Of a stretch of DNA of 46,669 nucleotides, positions 29,625 to 38,298 are shown piece after piece. Source of the DNA: Pseudomonadales bacterium. Lineage in GTDB: Bacteria; Pseudomonadota; Gammaproteobacteria; Pseudomonadales; JAHRWD01. The position numbers and the translations under genes are program-made. The stretch covers positions 1-46,669 of the forward strand of contig JARGPR010000017.1 in NCBI GenBank assembly GCA_029210125.1, in the 5' to 3' direction. How positions within the stretch are numbered: position 1 is the first letter of the stretch; each line of letters begins with the position of its first letter. The notes under the pieces are model-generated. The model was not told where the DNA came from. It searched no databases and saw nothing but the letters and a program-made list of their open reading frames with translations.

Positions 29625-30349
29625 TGCTGGTTCCACAGTTCTTGGGTATTACAACGATTCAGTGTATTAAATATAGTATTCAAGTCTATATTTGCTGGGA
29701 CAGATAATTCAGCATCCAGAAACTTCCACTCAGCTGGGATGCCATTCTGGATATTGTGCCACTGTTTGAGAGCTTCTTGAAAATTATTTTCGTACTCTTG
29801 CATGTGCAGCGCATCGCTAAAAAGCTGATGTCGCTGGCTATTAAACACATGGTATTTTAAGAAGTGATCCGCTGTAAAAGCTTGATCGAATGCCTGGTTA
29901 TGGTCGATAACCACCAACTGTCCTTGCCTTGGCTCCCAAAACAGGTTCGGGTTTCCACCTGATTCGCTCAATGTACGGTCTTCATTGCGCACCCACCAAT
30001 CAAAGGCCAGCACATCACGTTGCAGGCCATCCGGGACACCTTCAATTCCAGCGTAGTTCAGCTCCGTAATAATTTGCTTAAGCGAGGCAAAAGCAGGGCC
30101 GACACCCAAATCGCTATATTGTGGATTACCCTCAACCAACTCGACCGGTACATCAACAATTTTAAACGGGGCGATGGGTAAACCGAGCTCAAGTGCCAGA
30201 TTCCCCGCAATCCACTCGCACACCTGACTACGGCGACCCGCCCCAACACCCTTCACAAAATAAATCTGATCGTCGTCGCCACGGCAGATAAAAGGCAAGG
30301 TAATACCCTGCTTGGCTCGGCCCATGATTTCGACGATCCCTACGGTCAT
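29621..30349 (-). CDS. HipA-like kinase family protein coupled to the restriction operon
   Basis: A 242-residue protein of the short HipA-like kinase group (the HipA_2 type). Near the N-terminus a glycine-containing strand pair precedes YFVKGVGAGRR, where Lys is expected to bind ATP. The catalytic loop reads LAFDWWVRNEDRT (the family's D-x4-N motif followed by DR), and LVVIDHNQAF supplies the metal-binding Asp. HipA itself phosphorylates glutamyl-tRNA synthetase in toxin-antitoxin systems, but the short form has no known target. No HipB-like antitoxin lies beside it. Its start overlaps the hsdS stop and its stop overlaps the DUF3037 start, both as ATGA, so it is translated as part of the type I restriction operon. 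Confidence 0.85.
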   Translation of the reverse strand: MTVGIVEIMGRAKQGITLPFICRGDDDQIYFVKGVGAGRRSQVCEWIAGNLALELGLPIAPFKIVDVPVELVEGNPQYSDLGVGPAFASLKQIITELNYAGIEGVPDGLQRDVLAFDWWVRNEDRTLSESGGNPNLFWEPRQGQLVVIDHNQAFDQAFTADHFLKYHVFNSQRHQLFSDALHMQEYENNFQEALKQWHNIQNGIPAEWKFLDAELSVPANIDLNTIFNTLNRCNTQELWNQQ

Positions 30350-32061
30350 TGGATAGCGTGTTCCACCACCGCATCGGCGAGCTGGGCCTGGGTGGTTTGG
30401 GCCTCGTTGAGACGGGCTTTGAGAGTATCGCAGCGGGCCATCAGTTCGTCGACTTTGGCAACGATGCGGTGTTGTTCAGGTAAAGAACAGACAGGAAATA
30501 AGACTCGAAATATTTTGTCAGGAGAAGTATGCCTCACTGTGGTACCTGAACAACTTTTTGAAAGCTCACTTCTGAGATAAGGGCTGTTGAAAAACCAATA
30601 CAGGAATTCCCCTGATATGGAACCGCAATACGAGGTGAGTTTTCCAAGACGTTGATTGTGAATGTAGTTTTTTCCATCGCTTGGTATAAATGCTGCGCTA
30701 CCGAGTAACCCTGGAGCCTGTTCAGTCATTGGTATTATTAGGTCGCCCGGTTCTAAGATAAAACTAGGATCAACAGATCCATCAAAGTACTTTGTTTTAT
30801 CGCCTCGATTTCGGAATCCCCCTGTTTCATAAAAATTACCTGGGGTAGTTAGCACGAAGGGGGTTGGGTCTTGTACGAAGTTTTTACTCTTGAAAGCAAA
30901 CCCATGTTTTAACGATAGAACATCACCGACTCGTGCCCACTCCCACCCCGCCGGCAATTCAAAGGGTTTTTCCTCATCACTAATCGGTGGCAGTGGTTTT
31001 TGCTTTTTAATTTTCTTGTCTTTAATCAGCTGTTGTTTTTCGGCCGCTATTTTTTCCAGTAACAGGCTGGCCGGTTCGTCGTTGGGGTTTTGGGGGACGA
31101 GTTTGCCCATGACGGCGAGTTGGAGGATGGTTTGTTTGAGCTGGTCGATGGCCTCTTCGGTGGTGAAGAGGGTGTCAAAGGCATCGATCAGTTCGATGTG
31201 AATGGGTTGGTGGGTGTTGGCGTTGTCTACCATTCGATCCAGGAACACCCGCACCAGGGTCTGGTGGGCGTGGAGGCTGTCGGTCTGTTGTTGTTCCAGC
31301 TGGTCGCAGAGGGCCATGAGTTCGTCGACTTTGGCGACGATGCGGTGTTGTTCGGCTAGTGGTGGAAGCGCCATTACGGGGTTAGTGATATCTGCCAGCT
31401 TTAAATATGCTATTGCAGAACCACGATTATGTTGTGTGATGCGATCGATTTCAGATAATGTCAAATAATACAGAAACTTCAAATCACTAAAAATTGGTTG
31501 AATTACATAAGTCCGCTGGTATGCATCAAATTTCCCCTCATAAAATTTAACGTTGAAATCCCCGTTTCCTGCCAGAAGAACAGCCGCACAATCGAAACGA
31601 TAGCTATCAATCTCAGAAGGCGTTTGGGAGCAAGTAAAAAACTGGTATTTCCCACCAACAACAGCAGCATTAGCATCCAATTTTCCGGTCGTTATGTCCA
31701 CGATACTTCCATATCGTACAAACTCCCAACCATTAGGTAATCTCCCTAATTTTTCTTCATCTGCAATCAAAGGGAGTTTTTTCTGTTTCTTAAATCCTCC
31801 TCCCTTTGCTAATTTCGACTTCTGCAAACTAATCTTCTCCAACAAAACACCAGCCGATTCATCATTGGGATCTTGCGGCACCAGCTTGCCACGTACTGCC
31901 AGTTCCAGTATCAGCTCTCGCAGTTTGTTTATGCCGTGGGGGCTGACTTTGCCGTTCTTGCCCCGGCCAACGGTGGCCTTTTGCTGGGTAGCGCTGCTCC
32001 AGAGGTCGAGGTGGTCGGTAATGGGATTTGCGCCGGTTGAACTGCTTGGCCCTAAGCTCAT
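30346..32061 (-). CDS. hsdS: Type I restriction-modification specificity subunit HsdS
   Basis: The DNA-recognition subunit, 571 residues, with two target-recognition domains (about 95-245 and 365-520). Each is flanked by conserved repeats: GKLVPQDPNDESAG and GKLVPQNPNDEPAS at the front, and EQHRIVAKVDELMALCDQL and EQHRIVAKVDELMARCDTL at the end of each half. Each half of the recognition site is read by one domain. The last repeat is also a near-identical DNA repeat (30435-30477 and 31311-31353, 41 of 43 identical), which could allow domain exchange. The target domains are AT-richer than the hsdM and hsdR genes. The gene overlaps hsdM upstream and the HipA-like gene downstream by 4 bases each. 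Recognition sequence cannot be read from the protein. Confidence 0.95.
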   Translation of the reverse strand: MSLGPSSSTGANPITDHLDLWSSATQQKATVGRGKNGKVSPHGINKLRELILELAVRGKLVPQDPNDESAGVLLEKISLQKSKLAKGGGFKKQKKLPLIADEEKLGRLPNGWEFVRYGSIVDITTGKLDANAAVVGGKYQFFTCSQTPSEIDSYRFDCAAVLLAGNGDFNVKFYEGKFDAYQRTYVIQPIFSDLKFLYYLTLSEIDRITQHNRGSAIAYLKLADITNPVMALPPLAEQHRIVAKVDELMALCDQLEQQQTDSLHAHQTLVRVFLDRMVDNANTHQPIHIELIDAFDTLFTTEEAIDQLKQTILQLAVMGKLVPQNPNDEPASLLLEKIAAEKQQLIKDKKIKKQKPLPPISDEEKPFELPAGWEWARVGDVLSLKHGFAFKSKNFVQDPTPFVLTTPGNFYETGGFRNRGDKTKYFDGSVDPSFILEPGDLIIPMTEQAPGLLGSAAFIPSDGKNYIHNQRLGKLTSYCGSISGEFLYWFFNSPYLRSELSKSCSGTTVRHTSPDKIFRVLFPVCSLPEQHRIVAKVDELMARCDTLKARLNEAQTTQAQLADAVVEHAIQ

Positions 32062-33569
32062 GAATTCAGTGCCTGTTGCAGGCTGGCTTTGAGCTGGTCG
32101 CGCAGTTCGGCAATGGCCTGTTGCTGGGCCTGATACTGTTGCAGCAGTTCATTAGGATCGTGGTTGACCTGTTCGGCCACGTGGGGGTTTTTAATGTCGA
32201 GGTTGTAGTTGCGGGCTTTGATGTCGTCGAGGCTGACCTGCCAGGCCTGTTCGGTTGATTGGCGGCTGGCAAAGCCGTCGGCCTCGTCGCCCCACCAGTC
32301 GATTTCGGTCTGGAACTCTTCAAAGCGCATGGGTTTGGTTTTGTTGTAGCTTTTGACGCCTGCTGGGTAGGGGTGTTCGTAGAACCAGATAGCGTTGGTA
32401 GCCGGCCATTCGCTTTCGGGCTTTTTGGTAAAAAACAATATGTTGGTTTTAATGCCGGTGTAGGGGTTAAACACGCCGTTGGGCAGGCGCACGATGGTGT
32501 GCAGCTGGCATTCGTTGAGCAGTTTTTCTTTGAGGCGGGTTTTCATGCCTTCGCCAAACAGAAAGCCGTCGGGCAGTACCACGGCGGCGCGGCCGTTGTT
32601 TTTAAGCAGTTTGATCACCAGGGCCATAAACAGGTCGGCAGTTTCGCGGGTGCGCAGGGTGGCGGGGAATTGGTTCTCGACGCCGTCTTCTTCCATACCG
32701 CCGAAGGGCGGGTTGGTGACGATGACGTTGACCCGGTCTTTTTCGCCGTAATCTTTGTAGGCCCGGCGGCTGAGCATATTGTCGTGTTCGATCTGGGTGG
32801 GGGTGTCGATGCCGTGGAGGATCATGTTGGTGGTGCAGAGCATGTGCGGCAGGGCTTTTTTCTCGACGCCGTGGATGCTGGCTTGCAGGGTCTGTTCATC
32901 TTTAGTGGCGGTCACGTAGTGCTTGCGTTTGTGGTCGATGGTGCAGGCGAGAAAACCGCCGGTGCCGCAGGCGGGGTCGAGCACGCTCTCTGTTAACTGG
33001 GGATTGACCCGGTCGACTATAAACTGGGTGACGGCGCGGGGGGTGTAGAACTCGCCGGCGTTACCGGCACTTTGCAGGTCTTTTAAGATTTGCTCGTAGA
33101 TGTTGCCGAAGGTGTGGCGGTCCTGGGTGTTGTTGAAGTTGATCTCGGCTATTTTGTTGATGACCTGGCGGATAAGGGTGCCGGACTTCATGTAGTTGTA
33201 GGCGTCTTCAAAAATGTTGTGTATCACCAGGGCGCGTTGGGCGGTTTGCCGGTCCTCTTTGTTACTGGAGCTGGTGTGGATGTTGAGCTGGGTTTTTAGG
33301 GTGGGGAACAGCTGCAAATTAATAAAGTCGCTGAGCTCGTCGCCGGTCTTGCCTTCGGCATCGGCTGCCCAGTTACGCCAGCGCAGGTGCTCGGGCAGGG
33401 GTGACTGGTAGTTGTCTTCAAACAGTTCGATTTCTTTTTCACGGTCGTCAAAGATTTTGAGAAAGAACATCCACACCAGCTGGCTGATGCGCTGGGCGTC
33501 GCCGTCGACGCCGACATCTTTACGCATGATGTCCTGAATGGATTTAATAATGCCGCTGACGTTGCTCAT
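32058..33569 (-). CDS. hsdM: Type I restriction-modification DNA methyltransferase HsdM
   Basis: The N6-adenine methyltransferase subunit, 503 residues. It has the helical N-terminal domain (QRISQLVWMFFLKIFDDRE), the SAM-binding DPACGTGGFL and the catalytic NPPFGGMEED motif (NPPF class), followed by RTRETADLFMALVIKLLK. Two HsdM with one HsdS form the modification enzyme that protects the host's own sites. It lies 24 bases after hsdR and overlaps hsdS by ATGA. The gene is visibly richer in G and C than the core genes on either side, which suggests horizontal origin, though I did not count. Confidence 0.96.
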   Translation of the reverse strand: MSNVSGIIKSIQDIMRKDVGVDGDAQRISQLVWMFFLKIFDDREKEIELFEDNYQSPLPEHLRWRNWAADAEGKTGDELSDFINLQLFPTLKTQLNIHTSSSNKEDRQTAQRALVIHNIFEDAYNYMKSGTLIRQVINKIAEINFNNTQDRHTFGNIYEQILKDLQSAGNAGEFYTPRAVTQFIVDRVNPQLTESVLDPACGTGGFLACTIDHKRKHYVTATKDEQTLQASIHGVEKKALPHMLCTTNMILHGIDTPTQIEHDNMLSRRAYKDYGEKDRVNVIVTNPPFGGMEEDGVENQFPATLRTRETADLFMALVIKLLKNNGRAAVVLPDGFLFGEGMKTRLKEKLLNECQLHTIVRLPNGVFNPYTGIKTNILFFTKKPESEWPATNAIWFYEHPYPAGVKSYNKTKPMRFEEFQTEIDWWGDEADGFASRQSTEQAWQVSLDDIKARNYNLDIKNPHVAEQVNHDPNELLQQYQAQQQAIAELRDQLKASLQQALNS

Positions 33570-33593
33570 GTAGGGGTTCTCATGCTGGTTTGC

Positions 33594-35939
33594 TCATGCT
33601 GTCTGATCCTGTTTAAAGAGTGCTTGCTCTAGTTGCTCGATGGCGTTTTCGTAGTTGGCTTTGCCGCCGAACAGGTCGTTAATAATCTCTACCGGGGTGC
33701 CGAGCTGGTCGAAGGGTTTAAGCTTTAGCACGGCGGGGTTTTCGATGGTGGTGATGCCTTCGTCGGCGTATTTGTCGAGCAGGGCTTCGAGCACGGCGCG
33801 GGCCTGCTCACCATACTGGGTGAAGTAGTTGCGCTTTTTGACGTTGTTGGCCCGCTCCCGTCGGGTGAGGGGCGGCTGATCGAAGGCGATGTGGCAGATG
33901 AGGTCGAAGTCGCCGTAGTCTTTACCGACTTCCTGGGCGAGCTTAGTTAGCTCAATGCCGTATTCGGCCAGCTCATCGATGATGGCGGCTTTCTTTTTGC
34001 TGCTCTGCCATTTGCTCAGGAAGTCGTCGAGGGAGTCGTACTCTTTGCGAATATTCTTGCGGCTGTAGTCGCGGTAGGACTCGGTGACCATCTGGCCGTC
34101 TTCGCCTAAATACTCGACCCGCTCGGAGAGAATGCGCACGTCGACGCCGTCTACGCGCACTTTGTAGACCCCGGCGGGTTCGTAAATTTCGTCACCGTCG
34201 TCATCATCCGGCTCTGGATCGGGCGGTACGGGATCGTCATCGTCGCCGGGTTCGTAGATGACCACGGGTTCGCCGTCGAAGGCTTCATCTTTAAATAGCT
34301 CGGTGGCTTTTTTAAAGTCCATGACGGTGAAGAAGAATTTGTTGTGCTCCTCTTCGATACGGGTGCCACGGCCAACGATCTGTTTGAAGGTGGTCATGGA
34401 GTTGATGTTTTTATCGAGCACGATGAGTTTGCAGGTTTTGGCGTCTACCCCGGTGGATAACAGTTCGGAGGTGGTGGCAATGACCGGGTATCTGCTTTCG
34501 GAATCGATAAAGTTATCCAGCTCGGCTTTGCCTTCAACACTGTCACCGGTAATGCGCATGACGTATTTGCTGTTTTCAAGAGCCAAGTGGCCGGCGGCAT
34601 TGACGATGGCTTTGCGCATGCGCTCGGCGTGGTCAATGTCTTCGCAGAAGATGATTGTTTTTGAATAGGGGTCGGTGGCATTCAACAACTTCATTACCCG
34701 CTGAGCCACGAGTTTGGTGCGTTGGTTAAGTACCAGAATGCGATCCATGTCGGTCTGGTTGTAGACGCGCTGCTCGATCTCGTTGCCGAGGTCGTCTTTC
34801 ATGCCCGGTGGGGGTGTCCAGCCGAGAATGTCTTTGTCGATATCGATGCGCACCACTTTATAGGGGGCGAGAAAGCCGTCCTGAATGCCCTGCTTGAGGG
34901 TGTAGGTGTAGACCGGCTCGTTAAAGTAGGTGATGTTGGAGGCGTATTCGGTTTCTCTGGGGGTGGCGGTTAAACCGAGCTGGATGGCGCTGTCGAAATA
35001 TTCGAGTATTTCCCGCCAGGCGGAATCGTCCTTGGCGCTACCGCGATGGCACTCGTCGATGACGATTAAATCAAAGAAATCACGGGACACTTTTTTGAAG
35101 ATTTTGTCTTCTTCAGCCTGACCGGTGAGAGCCTGATACAGCCCTAGATAGATCTCGTAGGAAGGGTCTATTTTACGATTTTTGATTTTGGTCATGACCG
35201 AGCCAAAGGGCTTGAAGTCATTCACCAGGGTTTGGTCGGCAAGAATGTTGCGGTCGACCAGGAACAGTACCCGCCGGACTTTTTTAGCTTTCCACAAGCG
35301 CCAGATGATCTGGAAGGTGGTGTAGGTTTTGCCAGTGCCGGTGGCCATGACCAATAGCAAACGTTTCTCGCCCTGGGCGACCTTTTCGATGACGCGGTTT
35401 ATGGCTTCGGTCTGGTAATAGCGGGGCTCTTTGCCTTTGCCATCGTCATGATAGGGTTCAAGTACAAGGGGCTCTTGCGCGTCGGTGATACCACGGTAGG
35501 TTTTGTAGCGCTGCCAAAGCTGCTGGGGAGACGGGAAGGCAGTTAACGACAATTCGGCTTCAATCGCTTCGCCGCTTGCCGGTGCTTTGTTGTGGGCGGC
35601 GAACGCATCACCGTTAGAGCTGAAGGTGCTGGGAACATCGAGAATCTCTGAATAGCCTAAAGCCTGCTGCATGCCGTGACTGACGGTGTGGTTATTGTCT
35701 TTGGCCTCAACCACGGCGATGGGAACGCCTTTTTCCCACTGCAGTACGTAGTCGGCAAATTTCTTCTTTTTCTTATTTCGCGACGACATGTTGCCGCGGA
35801 CGATAACCGGGCCGGGGGTGAGGGTGACTTCGCGGCGGATCTGCTGCATTTGATCCCAGCCGGCCGCTTTGATGGCTGGTGTGATGAATAGATCACAGAT
35901 GTCTATTTCGCTGAGTTGTTGTTTTTCTTTTTTGTCCAT
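33594..35939 (-). CDS. hsdR: Type I restriction enzyme motor/nuclease subunit HsdR
   Basis: The restriction subunit, 781 residues, of the EcoEI/EcoAI-like (type IB) size class. The nuclease domain reads ADYVLQ (catalytic Asp) then VPIAVVEAKDNN (ExK). The SF2 motor shows MATGTGKTYTTFQI (Walker A), VIDECHRGS (DEAH-box variant DECH), LGLTATPRET (motif III) and QIVGRGTRIEEEHNK (motif VI). A C-terminal helical domain after about residue 600 resembles the EcoEI-type coupling domain. It translocates DNA from unmethylated sites and cuts at a distance. It is the first hsd gene of the leftward operon, 83 bases after the ribbon-helix-helix gene. Confidence 0.96.
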   Translation of the reverse strand: MDKKEKQQLSEIDICDLFITPAIKAAGWDQMQQIRREVTLTPGPVIVRGNMSSRNKKKKKFADYVLQWEKGVPIAVVEAKDNNHTVSHGMQQALGYSEILDVPSTFSSNGDAFAAHNKAPASGEAIEAELSLTAFPSPQQLWQRYKTYRGITDAQEPLVLEPYHDDGKGKEPRYYQTEAINRVIEKVAQGEKRLLLVMATGTGKTYTTFQIIWRLWKAKKVRRVLFLVDRNILADQTLVNDFKPFGSVMTKIKNRKIDPSYEIYLGLYQALTGQAEEDKIFKKVSRDFFDLIVIDECHRGSAKDDSAWREILEYFDSAIQLGLTATPRETEYASNITYFNEPVYTYTLKQGIQDGFLAPYKVVRIDIDKDILGWTPPPGMKDDLGNEIEQRVYNQTDMDRILVLNQRTKLVAQRVMKLLNATDPYSKTIIFCEDIDHAERMRKAIVNAAGHLALENSKYVMRITGDSVEGKAELDNFIDSESRYPVIATTSELLSTGVDAKTCKLIVLDKNINSMTTFKQIVGRGTRIEEEHNKFFFTVMDFKKATELFKDEAFDGEPVVIYEPGDDDDPVPPDPEPDDDDGDEIYEPAGVYKVRVDGVDVRILSERVEYLGEDGQMVTESYRDYSRKNIRKEYDSLDDFLSKWQSSKKKAAIIDELAEYGIELTKLAQEVGKDYGDFDLICHIAFDQPPLTRRERANNVKKRNYFTQYGEQARAVLEALLDKYADEGITTIENPAVLKLKPFDQLGTPVEIINDLFGGKANYENAIEQLEQALFKQDQTA

Positions 35940-36022
35940 TGGTATTCAGCCTTCATGTTCCATCAATAGTCTTATGCATTGTTTGCTAGCGATACCAGTT
36001 CGAGCTTCCTTGCTGAAACCAT

Positions 36023-36205
36023 TTACTTATTTTGATTGGTTGTTACTTCGGGAATCTGCACTCCCGAATGGTCGCAGTACTGACGAATCATAACCTCAAT
36101 CATATTGGCCAGACTTCTTCGCTCTTTTTCGGCAACGGTTCTCAGCCCTTCTTTAACAGCTGGGTGAACACGGACGGTCAGAGTTGTGGATTTGGTTTCG
36201 GTCAT
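36023..36205 (-). CDS. Ribbon-helix-helix (CopG/Arc-like) small protein heading the restriction operon
   Basis: A 60-residue protein with a ribbon-helix-helix fold: a short polar beta strand (TTLTVRVHPAVKEGL) followed by two helices (RTVAEKERRSLANMIEVMIRQ), matching the Arc/CopG/MetJ pattern. Such proteins bind operator DNA as dimers and often repress their own operon. Its gene is the first of the leftward run to hsdR, hsdM, hsdS, the HipA-like kinase and DUF3037. It could set expression of the restriction system, which must be controlled when it enters a new host. That role is inferred from position. It has no partner toxin next to it. Confidence 0.75.
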   Translation of the reverse strand: MTETKSTTLTVRVHPAVKEGLRTVAEKERRSLANMIEVMIRQYCDHSGVQIPEVTTNQNK

Positions 36206-36506
36206 CGGTAAACCTCAGCTTGGGTGTGGCTTTCAAATGTACTGCGGATATACTAACTGGATTCTGTCAAACAAGAAACGAGAACATGACCCGTTCATAT
36301 CGGGGTTGTATGTGGACCTTCCATCTACACCAAGATCTATCCTGTTCTTTTTATCGGTCGGGAATTAGGGCTGATGTACTTCAGGTTCCTGCCATCAAAC
36401 CGCTGAATTGACAGCAATCATTAAGCAACCGAAACTACATGAGTTTTTTGGTGGTGAATGAACAGACAAATTTATATAAAAATAACGAAACCTTGATTTT
36501 TGGAGT
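36206..36506. promoter_or_regulatory. Divergent intergenic region between RHH/hsd operon and acyl-CoA ligase
   Basis: About 300 bases with no supported gene, holding the promoters of two divergent units. Leftward, TTGTTT and TATATC spaced 16 bases apart (between about 36275 and 36245) are a weak promoter candidate for the restriction operon. Rightward, a TTGACA near 36406 lacks a good -10 box at the right distance. GGAG lies before the ligase ATG. I see no clear palindromic operator for the ribbon-helix-helix protein. Confidence 0.4.
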
Positions 36507-38159
36507 ATGAAGAATATGGAGATGCATTTTGCAACATTGTGGGAGCATATATCGGACACCATTGGTGATCGAACCGCGATTATCCATGGCGACAATAAAG
36601 TCAGCTGGTCTGATTTTGATGATCGTGCTGCCCGACTGGCCGGTTTTCTTAGCGAGCGTGGCCATGGCGTAGACTGCAAAGCAGGTATTTATGCCTATAA
36701 CTGCAATGAACATATTGAAGCTGAATACGCGGCCTTTAAAATGCGTGGGGTCCCAATCAATGTGAATTATCGTTATTTGGCGGATGAGCTGGTTTATCTT
36801 CTCGATAACTCTGATTCTGAGGTGATCTTTTATCAGGCCTGTTTTACTGACCGTATTTCAGAAATCAAAGCGAAGTTACCTGATCTTAAAACTTTTATTC
36901 AGATCGACGATGGCTCAGGCAATGCGCTGCTTGAGGGTGCTTTTGACTATGAAACCATTATCGCTGAAACCAGCCCGATGCCACGTATCGATCGAAAATG
37001 GGAAGATATTTATATGCTGTATACCGGCGGCACAACCGGTATGCCCAAAGGAGTGATGTACTACAACGGCGAGTTTGCCCAAAGTCAGTTTGCATCATTC
37101 GAAGCTTACGGTATTAGCCCGTTGCCTACTAACCTTGATGAGGCAATGGCGGCGATCCGTAAGCTCGCTGAGGCGGATGCGTTGCCGGTTACCTTGTCGG
37201 CTTGCCCGCTTATGCACGGTACTGGAATGTGGGGTGGTGTATTTGCACCCCTGAGCATCGGTGGCACGGTGGTTACTCTCGATAACTCCAGCTTTAGTGC
37301 GGATGAACTGTGGGAAGCGGTTGAGCGGAACAAGGTAACTAATCTGGTGATTGTTGGGGATGCATTCGGGAATCCGATGCTGACCTCTTTAAAGAAAGCT
37401 AGAGATGAGGGACGTAGTTACGACCTCTCTACAGTTCGATCGATGATGTCCTCCGGCGTAATGTGGAGCCATGAGGTTAAAAAGGGTCTGCTCGAATTTG
37501 CCGATATGACCCTCACCGATGCGCTCGCCTCTACCGAAGGCAGCATGGCGCGCAGTATGACTACCCGCGAAAATATCGAAGGCACTGCAGAATTTGAATT
37601 GATGGATACTTCGAAGGTTTTTGACGAAAACGATGAAGAGATCGTGCCTGGGTCGGGAAAAACAGGTTTACTCGCCAACGGTGGTCGGTGTCCTGTGGGT
37701 TACTATAAAGATCCGGTTAAATCCGCTGCGACCTTCCGCGAAGTAAAAGGCCAGCGTTACTCTTTTCCCGGTGATTTCGCCACTGTTGAAGCCGATGGCA
37801 AGATTAAACTGCTGGGGCGTGGCTCCATGTGTATTAATACTATGGGTGAAAAGGTATTTCCTGAGGAGGTTGAAGAGGCGATCAAAACCCACCCCGCGGT
37901 TTATGATTGCCTGGTCGCTGGTGTTAAGGATCCGAAATTTGGTGAACGTGTTACTGCTGTGGTTTCGATTAGACCTGGCATGTCAGCGGACGAAGCCGAA
38001 GTAGTCGAACATGTGAAAGCGCGACTGTCTGGTTATAAAAAACCCAAAAACGTCTTTTTTGTTGATGTTGTACGGCGTGCGATGAATGGCAAGGCGGACT
38101 ATAAATGGGCCAAGGCCAAGGTCGCCGAGGAGGCCGCTAAAATCGGTGTTGGTGCATAG
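36507..38159 (+). CDS. Acyl-CoA synthetase (AMP-binding, FadD-like)
   Basis: An ATP-dependent acyl-CoA ligase of the ANL superfamily, 550 residues. The P-loop-like AMP-binding motif is YTGGTTGMPKGVMYYNGE, the adenylate segment ASTEGSMARSM follows at about 345, and the hinge and C-terminal domain are KIKLLGRGSMCINTMGEKVFPEEVEEA with the catalytic Lys in MNGKADYKWAK. It activates a fatty or aromatic acid with CoA. Chain length cannot be told. GGAG lies 5 bases before ATG 36507; an internal ATG three codons on is also possible. A strong terminator follows. It stands alone, and the DUF1993 gene converges on it. Confidence 0.93.
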   Translation: MKNMEMHFATLWEHISDTIGDRTAIIHGDNKVSWSDFDDRAARLAGFLSERGHGVDCKAGIYAYNCNEHIEAEYAAFKMRGVPINVNYRYLADELVYLLDNSDSEVIFYQACFTDRISEIKAKLPDLKTFIQIDDGSGNALLEGAFDYETIIAETSPMPRIDRKWEDIYMLYTGGTTGMPKGVMYYNGEFAQSQFASFEAYGISPLPTNLDEAMAAIRKLAEADALPVTLSACPLMHGTGMWGGVFAPLSIGGTVVTLDNSSFSADELWEAVERNKVTNLVIVGDAFGNPMLTSLKKARDEGRSYDLSTVRSMMSSGVMWSHEVKKGLLEFADMTLTDALASTEGSMARSMTTRENIEGTAEFELMDTSKVFDENDEEIVPGSGKTGLLANGGRCPVGYYKDPVKSAATFREVKGQRYSFPGDFATVEADGKIKLLGRGSMCINTMGEKVFPEEVEEAIKTHPAVYDCLVAGVKDPKFGERVTAVVSIRPGMSADEAEVVEHVKARLSGYKKPKNVFFVDVVRRAMNGKADYKWAKAKVAEEAAKIGVGA

Positions 38160-38228
38160 GAAGGGTGTAAATAGGTGCGTAGTTCCGTGCCTGATTTAGC
38201 CTGAATCTAAATATAGAAGATGGATTTT

Positions 38229-38272
38229 CTGCGCATCGTTTTGATAACTTCGGAATGATGCGCAGTTTTTTT
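38229..38272 (+). terminator. Intrinsic terminator of the acyl-CoA ligase gene
   Basis: CTGCGCATC pairs perfectly with GATGCGCAG (9 bp), enclosing a 19-base loop, and is followed directly by seven T residues. It begins 70 bases after the ligase stop. This is the clearest rho-independent terminator in the window. Confidence 0.9.
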
Positions 38273-38298
38273 ATGTGTGATCAGGAGCAATAAATTAC

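Noticed and set aside
29028..29780. Rightward frame of 250 codons opposite DUF3037 and the HipA-like gene
   Set aside because: It overlaps two recognisable leftward genes joined by an ATGA overlap and has no domain that I recognise.
29621..30349. Calling the HipA-like kinase a HipAB toxin
   Set aside because: There is no HipB-like antitoxin next to it. The only DNA-binding protein in the operon is the ribbon-helix-helix protein more than 5 kb upstream, and the protein is shorter than HipA.
32259..32996. Rightward frame of 245 codons opposite hsdM
   Set aside because: It is rich in Val, Gly, Ala and Phe because it mirrors the GC-rich hsdM gene. hsdM has all its catalytic motifs on the other strand.
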